Assembly: GCA_964626265.1 (NCBI GenBank)
Contig: CAZVCG010000016.1
Span: 1-47,245 of the forward strand
Reading direction: 5' to 3'
Origin: CAZVCG01 sp964626265
GTDB taxonomy: Bacteria > Pseudomonadota > Alphaproteobacteria > UBA9219
Length of the DNA: 47,245 bases
Part shown: one piece after another, positions 17,390-25,071 of the stretch
Layout: each line of letters opens with the position of its first letter
How positions within the stretch are numbered: the first letter of the stretch is position 1
Notes under the pieces: model-generated
Told to the model about the DNA's origin: nothing
Databases searched by the model: none
The model's input: the letters and a program-made list of their open reading frames with translations, nothing else
Made by a program: the position numbers and the translations under genes

Positions 17390-18808
17390 TTATGTTTCGG
17401 CCTGCAAACGAGCCAAAACTTCTTCCCTCCCCAAGATGGCGGCTGCCGCAAAAATGGGGGGAGAGACGGTCGTCCCAGTGAGCAGAGCCCGGAAAGGCTG
17501 GGCGACCGTGCCAAGCTTAAGGCCTTTTTCTTCGGCATAGGCCCTAAACAGAACCTCCAAAGAGTCATGCGAAAAATTCGGTAGCCTCCGGATACGGTTC
17601 ATAAGCTCTCTCATGTGGTCCCTGACTTCTGGCGTAAGAAGTTTTTGAGCTTTTTCGTCGGGCTTGTTGCGCACGAAATAGAACTGGGCCATATCGGCGA
17701 TTTCCTTGACCGTCTGCACGCGCGGTTTGATGTCCGGCAACGCGAGCAATAGAAGCTCGCCTTCGTCAGCCGACAGATCGCGTCCAAGCCTCTCTTTAAG
17801 AAACGGTTTTGTCAGTTCTACTAGCCGCGCATTGTCCGCCTTCTGAATGTAATGCGCATTAACGTGATTGAGCTTGGCGAAATCGAAGCGCGCCGGTGAT
17901 TTCCCGATGCCGTCGAAATCGAACCAAGCGATGGCCTGTTCGTCGGAGATGATTTCGTCGTCGCCGTGCGCCCAGCACAAACGCAAAAGGTAATTGCGAA
18001 TGGCTTCAGGCAAGTAACCTTTGTCGCGGTAATCGCTGACGGCGGGCGCGCCGTGACGCTTGGAAAACTTCGCGCCGTCAGGCCCTAGAATAAGCGGCAA
18101 ATGCGCGTAAACTGGAACGTCCCAGCCCATCGCTTTGTAGATTTGCACCTGACGGAACGTGTTGGTCATGTGGTCTTCGCCACGGATGACGTGCGTGATA
18201 CCCATGTCGTGGTCGTCCACCACCACAGCCAACATGTACGTCGGCGTGCCGTCGGCGCGCAAGAGCACCATGTCATCGAGCTGGCTGTTCTGAACCGTGA
18301 TTTTGCCCATGACTTTGTCGTCGATGGTCGTGTCGCCCGTTTGCGGGGCTTTCAAGCGAATGACGGGCTTCACGCCTGTGGGCGCTTCGCTCGCCGGACG
18401 GTCGCGCCAGCGGCCATCGTATTTCTGGGGCAAGCCTTTGGCTTTCTGTTCGTCGCGCATCGCCTGAAGCTCTTCGGGCGAGCAGTAGCAATAATAGGCT
18501 GTACCGTTCGCGAGCATCTGGCGCGCGACTTCGGCGTGACGCGGAGCGTGTTCGTATTGCGAGTAATAGATTTTGCCGTTGTTGAGCGGCGAGTCTTTAT
18601 TGTCCCACTCAAACCCCAACCACTGCATGCCATCAATGATCGTTTCGACGGATTCCGGCGTGGACCTTTCGCGATCAGTGTCCTCGATGCGTAACAAAAA
18701 TTTCCCGCCCATATGCTTGGCATAAAGCCAGTTAAAGAGCGCGGTGCGTGCGCTCCCGATGTGGAGGAAGCCGGTGGGTGACGGGGGAAAACGGACGACG
18801 ACGGACAT
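17390..18808 (-). CDS. gltX: Glutamyl-tRNA synthetase
   Basis: A 472-residue class I aminoacyl-tRNA synthetase that charges tRNA with glutamate. The HIGH-type motif HIGS is in the N-terminal FPPSPTGFLHIGSART stretch, and the KMSKS-type motif FSKRHG lies near residue 245. Length is typical of the family. Many Alphaproteobacteria have two GltX paralogues, one acting on tRNA-Gln; which one this is cannot be told here. The ATG at 18808 lacks an obvious ribosome binding site, and a TTG two codons upstream is possible. The leader consists of the CTGA-rich repeat. Confidence 0.95.
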   Translation of the reverse strand: MSVVVRFPPSPTGFLHIGSARTALFNWLYAKHMGGKFLLRIEDTDRERSTPESVETIIDGMQWLGFEWDNKDSPLNNGKIYYSQYEHAPRHAEVARQMLANGTAYYCYCSPEELQAMRDEQKAKGLPQKYDGRWRDRPASEAPTGVKPVIRLKAPQTGDTTIDDKVMGKITVQNSQLDDMVLLRADGTPTYMLAVVVDDHDMGITHVIRGEDHMTNTFRQVQIYKAMGWDVPVYAHLPLILGPDGAKFSKRHGAPAVSDYRDKGYLPEAIRNYLLRLCWAHGDDEIISDEQAIAWFDFDGIGKSPARFDFAKLNHVNAHYIQKADNARLVELTKPFLKERLGRDLSADEGELLLLALPDIKPRVQTVKEIADMAQFYFVRNKPDEKAQKLLTPEVRDHMRELMNRIRRLPNFSHDSLEVLFRAYAEEKGLKLGTVAQPFRALLTGTTVSPPIFAAAAILGREEVLARLQAET

Positions 18809-18815
18809 TTTCAAT

Positions 18816-18895
18816 AAGGGGTCAGGGGTCAGGGTCAGGGGTATGCAAAGTTAATGTAAAGCCCCTGAATGCTGAACCCTGATAGCCGATCCCTG
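18816..18895. repeat. CTGA-rich intergenic repeat, copy 2
   Basis: Several GGGGTCAGGG units (18818-18842) are followed by their inverse CCCCTGAATGCTGAACCCTGA-type units (18862-18895). Together they can fold into a long imperfect hairpin. The block fills the whole gap between lexA and gltX. The CCCCTGAATGCTGAA core is identical to bases 80-94. Confidence 0.6.
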
Positions 18896-18904
18896 CTCTT
18901 AAAA

Positions 18905-19606
18905 TCAATACTTCCGCACTAAGCCAACCAATTTGCCCTGCACTTCGACGCGACCGGGGGCAAAGATGCGGGTTTCATAGCGTTCATTTGCGGGAATGAG
19001 CGCGATGCCATCAGGACGTCGTTCAAGATATTTAAGTGTAGCTTCTTCCTTATCGACCAACGCCACGACAATCGCGCCGTTTTCGGCAGTGTCGGCTTTG
19101 CGGATGATGACATGATCGCCATCCATAATGCCGGCTTCGATCATCGAGTCCCCTGAAATCTCCAGCGCGTAGTGTTCATCCGCCGACACCTTGCCTTTCA
19201 TCGAGGCCAGCATTCCGGTTGGTACGTCAATGAAACTGTTGGGATCGCGTAAAGCCTCAATCGGCGTGCCTGCGGCGATGCGTCCGTAAAGAGGCAGGCT
19301 AACGCTGTTCGCGATTGCCGCCATGCTCGGCATCTCTGATGGCAGCGGCGTTTTGGCGCGTTTAGCGCCCTTGGCGGCTTTAGATTCGACGCCCTCCGGC
19401 AGCTTAACGATCTCCAACGCCCGTGCACGGTGCGGCAACCGCCTGATAAAGCCCCGTTCCTCCAGCCCCGATATAAGCCTGTGGATACCCGATTTCGACT
19501 TTAGCCCCAGCGCTTCCTTCATCTCGTCGAATGACGGCGGAACGCTGTCCGTAGCCACGCGGTCGCGGATCAAGAGCAGCAGTTCTTTTTGTTTGCGGGT
19601 CAGCAT
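18905..19606 (-). CDS. lexA: SOS repressor LexA
   Basis: The 233-residue SOS regulator: an N-terminal winged helix-turn-helix (about 1-68, starting MLTRKQKELL), a linker, and a C-terminal self-cleaving serine protease domain. The cleavage site Ala112-Gly113 (RIAAGTP), catalytic Ser154 (SGDSM) and catalytic Lys192 (TLKYL) are all present. GAGG six bases before the ATG at 19606 fixes the start; the frame is open upstream to 19684 without a site. It is divergent from flgE, and a LexA operator overlaps its promoter, so it is autoregulated. Confidence 0.96.
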   Translation of the reverse strand: MLTRKQKELLLLIRDRVATDSVPPSFDEMKEALGLKSKSGIHRLISGLEERGFIRRLPHRARALEIVKLPEGVESKAAKGAKRAKTPLPSEMPSMAAIANSVSLPLYGRIAAGTPIEALRDPNSFIDVPTGMLASMKGKVSADEHYALEISGDSMIEAGIMDGDHVIIRKADTAENGAIVVALVDKEEATLKYLERRPDGIALIPANERYETRIFAPGRVEVQGKLVGLVRKY

Positions 19607-19667
19607 AACAACCTCATAAGGCCTGAAATCAACGAAAACGCTTGTAGGAACAAAACAGGAATATATT

Positions 19668-19697
19668 GTTCTACTTTGGTTCACGTTCCGTTGTCAA
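19668..19697 (-). promoter_or_regulatory. lexA promoter with overlapping LexA operator
   Basis: On the minus strand a -35 box TTGACA (19692-19697) and a -10-like TAGAAC (19668-19673) are separated by 18 bases. A direct repeat GTTC-N7-GTTC, read on the plus strand, lies at 19668-19682 and covers the -10 box. This is the known alphaproteobacterial LexA box. Confidence 0.8.
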
Positions 19698-19805
19698 GCG
19701 GTTGTTGCCGTATATTCTTGGTCCGAGGCAAATATTGCCGACGATTCGGGATGTTAGCCGCTTTCCCCCACTAAAAAGAGTCAGGAAAAACACCGCTTTA
19801 TATTT

Positions 19806-19820
19806 TGGCACGAGGCTTGC
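19806..19820 (+). promoter_or_regulatory. Sigma-54 promoter of flgE
   Basis: TGGCACG (19806-19812) and TTGC (19817-19820) separated by four bases match the sigma-54 -24/-12 consensus exactly. Transcription would start near 19832, about 50 bases before flgE. Hook genes are sigma-54 dependent in Caulobacter. No activator site was identified upstream. Confidence 0.85.
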
Positions 19821-19883
19821 TTTGTTGGCCTTGATTTCAGGCTTTCCGCCTTTACCCAAGCGCCTAACACATGAGGTAATACA

Positions 19884-21617
19884 ATGTCTCTTTTCGCAGC
19901 CCTGACAACCGCCGTGGGCGGTCTTGCCGCACAATCCAGCGCCATCGGCAATGTGTCGGACAACCTGGCCAACACTCAGACAACGGGCTTCAAAGGGATC
20001 AACACGCGCTTTCAATCGCTCGTCACGCAATCGAGCCAGTTTGCCAACGACCCCGGCGGCGTGCGCGCCACTCCTCACTATGAAAACAGCCTGCAAGGCA
20101 GCTTGATCCAGTCGCAAAGCGCGACTTCGCTCGCCATCAGCGGCCAGGGCTTCTTCCCGGTCCGCGCCGGTATCGTCAACGCTGACGGTACGACGGCCAT
20201 CGGCTCTACACCCTATTACACGCGCGCCGGAGACTTCACGCTCGACAAAAACGGCTACCTCGTCAACGGCGCAGGGTTCTACCTGACGGGCTATTCCGTT
20301 GACACGAACGGCAACGTCGACGCCTCGCACACGAATGCGATCATGTTGTCCGCCCTTCTCGACAATCCGGTGGCGACATCTGGCGTCAACTACTCGGCCA
20401 ACCTGCCCGCTTCCGTGCCGTCTACGGTCGCCGAGCCTTTTGTGTCCTCGCCGTCCACGCTTCAGGTCTATGACTCGCTCGGCGGCACGCATACGCTTAG
20501 CTTTACATGGACAAAAGGCACCTCGGATTCCCGTGCGACTATCACGACAGCCAATGCCGCAACCTTTACGGCAAGAACGGCAGGCACAGCCGGAAATAAC
20601 ATCACGGTGACGCTGACGGGTATGCCTGTCGGCGGCCCCTATACGTCCTTTAACGCCGTCGTGACGAACGGCGTCATTACGGAAACCTACAACGGCATAG
20701 ACGCCACCGGCACGACCGCCCAATTCTGGGCCAATCTTGTAGACGCGATCAATAACGGCCAGCCTTTGGCTATCCCTCCGACATCGGCTTCGGTTCTTGT
20801 TTCAGGAGCGGCCGCCGGCGATGGTTCCACCGCTCCTGCGGACGGCCAGGTTTTCGATCTGGATGGCGGCCTGGATTCCGGTGCCAACAACAACCTTTGG
20901 TATCTGGACATCTCAGTTCCCGGCGGCGGCGGGGTTGGAGGAGGCGGCGCAGTCCTTAATTATACCGCGCGAATTCCTTTTCACTTTAACAGTGCGAGTG
21001 GCGCAGGGGTAACGGCCGGCACCATTCAGACCATCACGCCAAGCACCGGCCCGGGAGCTTCGGGCACGTACACAGTCGTCGCAGGCGGCGCGGCGCAAGT
21101 TCAGTTGCCGCTGGACTTTACGGGATCGGGCCTGACAGGCGGCCAGACCATCACGGTCGGGTTTGGCAATTACAACTCGTCCTCAAACGGCCTGACGCAA
21201 TTCGCCGACGCCAACAACTCCGTTTCGGTCAGCTCCTTCGACCAAAACGGCATTCCTCGCGGTTCGTTCCAAAGCCTGGCGATCGACAAAAACGGTTTCG
21301 TGTCGCTCAACTACGACAACGGCCAAAACCGCATCATCTCGCAAATCCCGATCGTGCAATTCTTCGCGCAGGACGAATTGCAACGCGTTTCGGGCGGGGC
21401 TTTCCTGCAAACCCTTTCATCGGGCACCGCGCGATACAGCGCTCCGGGCACGAACGGCGCGGGCACGATCGTCGCCAACGCCCTTGAAAGCTCGAACGTC
21501 GACATCGCGAACGAGTTCACCAAGCTCATTCAGGCGCAACGTGTTTATTCCGCCAACGCCCGAACGATCACGACGGCCGATAACATGCTGACGGAAGTCA
21601 TCAACATCATCCGTTAA
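19884..21617 (+). CDS. flgE: Flagellar hook protein FlgE
   Basis: The 577-residue hook subunit, polymerised outside the cell into the flagellar universal joint. The N-terminal rod/hook signature (MSLFAALTTAVGGLAAQSSAIGN, then NLANTQTTGFKG) and the C-terminal NVDIANEFTKLIQAQRVYSANARTI helix are intact. It is longer than E. coli FlgE (402). Part of the excess is an inserted module at about residues 222-312 with TAGTAGNNITV near its start and FWANLVDAINNG near its end. Related modules occur three times in FlgK. A glycine-rich run follows near residue 350. GAGG lies before the ATG, and a sigma-54 promoter lies upstream. It is first in the flgE-flgK-flgL run. Confidence 0.95.
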   Translation: MSLFAALTTAVGGLAAQSSAIGNVSDNLANTQTTGFKGINTRFQSLVTQSSQFANDPGGVRATPHYENSLQGSLIQSQSATSLAISGQGFFPVRAGIVNADGTTAIGSTPYYTRAGDFTLDKNGYLVNGAGFYLTGYSVDTNGNVDASHTNAIMLSALLDNPVATSGVNYSANLPASVPSTVAEPFVSSPSTLQVYDSLGGTHTLSFTWTKGTSDSRATITTANAATFTARTAGTAGNNITVTLTGMPVGGPYTSFNAVVTNGVITETYNGIDATGTTAQFWANLVDAINNGQPLAIPPTSASVLVSGAAAGDGSTAPADGQVFDLDGGLDSGANNNLWYLDISVPGGGGVGGGGAVLNYTARIPFHFNSASGAGVTAGTIQTITPSTGPGASGTYTVVAGGAAQVQLPLDFTGSGLTGGQTITVGFGNYNSSSNGLTQFADANNSVSVSSFDQNGIPRGSFQSLAIDKNGFVSLNYDNGQNRIISQIPIVQFFAQDELQRVSGGAFLQTLSSGTARYSAPGTNGAGTIVANALESSNVDIANEFTKLIQAQRVYSANARTITTADNMLTEVINIIR

Positions 21618-21652
21618 AGCTTCGGGCATCATGCTGAAGGAATATAGGTTCT

Positions 21653-24049
21653 ATGTCGCTTTTCTCCTCGCTTAACGTATCACTCTCGGGCTTACAGGCC
21701 ATTACGACGCAAATGCAGGTCGTCGCGAACAACGTCGCGAACGCCAGCAATGAAGGGTACACGCGTAAGACGGCCGTTACTCAGGCCGTCACGCTCGGTC
21801 AAGAGGGCGGCGGCACCCAGATTTACGGGTTTACGCGCGCTTCGAACGACGCGTTGGCGACGACCTTGGCCACCGCCATATCCGACATCGGTCTTCGGGG
21901 CACGCAGAACACCTATTTAGAGCAAGTTCAAAGCATTTTAGGCGCGACCGACAGCACAAACCCGCCTTTGTCAACAGCCATCGGCGAGTTCGCTTCAGCC
22001 TGGCGGCAACTTGCTTCTTCGCCCGAGAATAATGTGAACCAAAGACAGGTCATTCAGGCGGGCACCAATTTGGTCTCGACCATCAAAAACATCATGGGAT
22101 CGGTCGACGCGCTCGATCTGCAATGCAGAAACGACATTAACAACACGTTGGCCGATCTCAATTCCGATTTGGCCGCCATCGTCGATCTGAACAAGAAAAT
22201 CTCTTTGGGGCTCAGCGCCGCCGTCAACGTAGGCAATCTTCAGGATCAGAGGGATCTGCTGGTTCAAAAAGTGGCCAAAGTCATGAACATCGTCGTCATG
22301 GATCGGCCCCAAGGGCAAATCGCCCTCTATACGCCCGGCGGATATATGCTGGTCGACGGCTTATCTCAAACTTTTTCCTACGATGGCACCAATGTCACGT
22401 CGTCGAGCAATCCGGGCATGTCGCTTAATTACGCGCTGACGGGCGGCAAGCTTCAGGCCTTGATCAACTTCCGCGCGACGTCGCCAAACGCAAGCCTCGA
22501 TCCGGCAACAAACGTCATCCAGAAATTGCGGTCGCAATTCAACGAAATTATCGACGCTTTTACGGAATCGACGATGGGGCCGCCCGCAAGCTTCGCGAAC
22601 GCCTATAACGGCATCGCCTCGTCCACCATCACGAACGGCATTCGGTTCGACGCGAAATATTCGGGCACGTTCGGCAACGGCGTTTCGGTTCAAATCGCGG
22701 ATACCGGCGGCGGCACGTATTCAGCGACGATAAGCGTCCCGGGCCAGGCGAACGAAATTTATACGGGACTGACGGCAGGGGGCGCAGGGTTCTGGGCAAA
22801 CCTGTCGAACGCCATTAACAACGGCGGCGGCGTTCCCCCGGCTCCAGCTTCGCGGTTGATCTCCGCTACGGTCGAAGGCACGGGAGCGGCGACGGTCGTT
22901 CCGGGAACCTATGTGCTGGCTGGGGGCAACGGCAACAATACCAACGGCGCGGCAAACATCGGCATTTTAAGCAACGGCGTGGCCTCCGTAACGCAACAAG
23001 GAAATTGCATCAGCTATTTTGCGCGCACGGCAGGGGCCGCCGGAAACAACATTTCCGTTACCGTAAGCGCTGGCACCTCTGGCGCAGGCTTCCTGAATGT
23101 CACGATTACCGACGGCACGACCACGGAAGTCTATGAGGATATCGTCGACGCCGGAGGCAACGCGACGTGGGTCAACATAGCGGATGCCATCAACAACGGC
23201 GGCGGCGCGCCTCCAATTCCCGCCTCAACGCTAATTACGGCTACGGCCGGCGAAGGCGTGGACGCGCCGGACGCGTTGCCTCATGCGTTGACAGGCGGCG
23301 GCGTGAGCGGGGTCAATTGTTTGACCCTGACCTCGCTCAGCGCCGGTACGGCAGGAAACAACATTTCTGTAATCGTGTCGCAAGGCACAAATCCGGGAAC
23401 ATATAAAGTGACGGTTCAAGCCCCCGGCTACACAACCGAAGTCTATGACAACATCGACAATTCAGGCAGCGGACTGTGGACCAATGTCGCGAACGCTATC
23501 AACCAGGGTCAGGCTGGCCCTCCCGCCGTAGCGCGTTCAGTCATCGTCATGGCAACGGCCGGAAGCGGCGCGACTTTGCCGCCAACGGGCTCAACGACAA
23601 CCTACCGGCTTGCCAACGGCACGAACGAGCTTTTGTCGAATTTCTTCACGGGCACCGATGCCTCGACGTTCGCCGTCAACGCCAATCTTCTCAACGGCAC
23701 GCAGTCCATCAAAGTCGTCAGTCCGCCTTTTGTCGGCGACTCCTTTAACGCCTCGACAAGAACGTTTTCCGCAGACGGCCTGAACGTTTCAGGCGCAAGC
23801 TATGAATCATTGGGCGCCAGCATCCTGACAGGCTTCCAGCAAGCCGCGTCGAATATCGGCGCGCTGAAAGAAGCCGCGACGAACCAGAAAGACTATCTGC
23901 AGCAACGGCTGACGAACGAAACTTCCGTCAACGTCGATAACGAGACCGTCGCCTTGACGATGCTGCAGAACGCCTACGCAGCATCGGCTCACGTGATCCG
24001 GGTTCTCAATCAAATGTTCGACATTCTCGAAAGCATCAACAGCAGGTAA
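21653..24049 (+). CDS. flgK: Hook-associated protein 1 FlgK with three inserted repeats
   Basis: A 798-residue junction protein between hook and filament. The N-terminus (SLNVSLSGLQAITTQMQVVANNVANASNEGYTRK) and C-terminus (VNVDNETVALTMLQNAYAASAHVIRVLNQMFDILE) are standard FlgK, forming the coiled core. E. coli FlgK has 547 residues. The extra length is mainly three copies of a module at about 326-418, 450-544 and 554-646. Each shows a GNxISV-type strand, then a (T)E(V/I)Y turn, W(A/V/T)N and AIN(N/Q)G. The same module occurs once in FlgE. They would project from the surface. The gene follows flgE by 35 bases and precedes flgL by 5. Confidence 0.95.
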   Translation: MSLFSSLNVSLSGLQAITTQMQVVANNVANASNEGYTRKTAVTQAVTLGQEGGGTQIYGFTRASNDALATTLATAISDIGLRGTQNTYLEQVQSILGATDSTNPPLSTAIGEFASAWRQLASSPENNVNQRQVIQAGTNLVSTIKNIMGSVDALDLQCRNDINNTLADLNSDLAAIVDLNKKISLGLSAAVNVGNLQDQRDLLVQKVAKVMNIVVMDRPQGQIALYTPGGYMLVDGLSQTFSYDGTNVTSSSNPGMSLNYALTGGKLQALINFRATSPNASLDPATNVIQKLRSQFNEIIDAFTESTMGPPASFANAYNGIASSTITNGIRFDAKYSGTFGNGVSVQIADTGGGTYSATISVPGQANEIYTGLTAGGAGFWANLSNAINNGGGVPPAPASRLISATVEGTGAATVVPGTYVLAGGNGNNTNGAANIGILSNGVASVTQQGNCISYFARTAGAAGNNISVTVSAGTSGAGFLNVTITDGTTTEVYEDIVDAGGNATWVNIADAINNGGGAPPIPASTLITATAGEGVDAPDALPHALTGGGVSGVNCLTLTSLSAGTAGNNISVIVSQGTNPGTYKVTVQAPGYTTEVYDNIDNSGSGLWTNVANAINQGQAGPPAVARSVIVMATAGSGATLPPTGSTTTYRLANGTNELLSNFFTGTDASTFAVNANLLNGTQSIKVVSPPFVGDSFNASTRTFSADGLNVSGASYESLGASILTGFQQAASNIGALKEAATNQKDYLQQRLTNETSVNVDNETVALTMLQNAYAASAHVIRVLNQMFDILESINSR

Positions 24050-24054
24050 TCGAC

Positions 24055-25029
24055 ATGCCAGAATTCATTAGCACCATCGGCCTTCAGCAAATGAGCATCA
24101 ACAACCTGTCGTCGGGCCAATTTAAGCTGGCTTTGCTGAACAACCAATTGGCCACTGGCAAGCGCTCCCAAAGCCTTACCGACTACAGCTCTAGCGACGC
24201 GCAACAATTGATGAATCTGAGCACCTCCATCTCCATGCGTCAGGGGTTTCTGGCTGTCGCCAACAACTTGAAGCTTCGCCTGACGACCTATGACAAAGCT
24301 TTAACGGAAATCGAAAAAATCGCCGCGCAAGCCAATTCTTCGTGCCTAAGCGCTTCCAATTACAATGCAGAGCAAAACGACGCTCTTGCTTCCCAAATTC
24401 AAGGCTTCATGCGACAGGTCACGTATTATTTGGATCAAAAGGTCGCCGAGCGGTATATATTCGCCGGAACCCGTTTCAGCACGCCGCCAGTCGGCGACAT
24501 CACGGCCCTTCCAACGCCTCCGACGGAAGTCGACCCCTATGTCACGGCGGGCAGCGCCTTGCCCTCCTACGATACGGATTATGATCCTCTGAATCCCGAC
24601 AAGCAGGTTCCGGAAGCCTACATCAAGGATCAGGTGTCCATCGATACGATGCAAAAGATCACGTATGGCGTGACCAGCACGGATCCCGGATTCCAAAAAC
24701 TTATCATGGGGCTTCGCTGGGCGTATGCGGCAACGCAAAATGTCCCGAATTACGATACCTATATAACGCGTGCGCGGGATTTGATGACGGCAGGGCTGAT
24801 TGAAATCCGCGGTGTACATACCGATGTTTCAAACGCCGCGACGACCCTTAATAAAACCGAGGAATTGCACAACAGCACAATTAACGACCTGATCGGGCAG
24901 ATCGACAACATCCAAAAGATAGACGTGAACGAAGTCGCAGTCAAAATAACGACCTATCAGGCTCAGCTGGAAGCATCGTATGCCGCTACCGCCAAGATGA
25001 CAAACCTTAGCATTCTCAAATATCTTTGA
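24055..25029 (+). CDS. flgL: Hook-associated protein 3 (FlgL)/flagellin-like
   Basis: A 324-residue protein of the flagellin superfamily. The N-terminal helix region includes LNNQLATGKRSQSLTDYSSSDAQQLMNLS. The C-terminal region ends INKVEVAVKITTYQAQLEASYAATAKMTNLSILKYL-like, where the last hydrophobic heptads match FlgL. It joins FlgK to the filament. Length is close to E. coli FlgL (317). It starts five bases after flgK, clearly in the same transcript. A minor flagellin is the alternative, but gene order favours FlgL. Confidence 0.88.
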   Translation: MPEFISTIGLQQMSINNLSSGQFKLALLNNQLATGKRSQSLTDYSSSDAQQLMNLSTSISMRQGFLAVANNLKLRLTTYDKALTEIEKIAAQANSSCLSASNYNAEQNDALASQIQGFMRQVTYYLDQKVAERYIFAGTRFSTPPVGDITALPTPPTEVDPYVTAGSALPSYDTDYDPLNPDKQVPEAYIKDQVSIDTMQKITYGVTSTDPGFQKLIMGLRWAYAATQNVPNYDTYITRARDLMTAGLIEIRGVHTDVSNAATTLNKTEELHNSTINDLIGQIDNIQKIDVNEVAVKITTYQAQLEASYAATAKMTNLSILKYL

Positions 25030-25071
25030 ATCAGTTATGGAATTTTGAGAGGAAATTTAAGAGTATTATGG

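Noticed and set aside
19671..20723. 350-codon minus-strand open frame
   Set aside because: It is antisense to flgE and would run through the sigma-54 promoter and lexA operator; Arg/Gly/Cys-rich composition is that of a shadow frame.
20550..23600. CRISPR array or DNA-level tandem repeat
   Set aside because: The repetition is at protein level, with diverged DNA and coding throughout. No short exact repeats with spacers are seen anywhere in the window.
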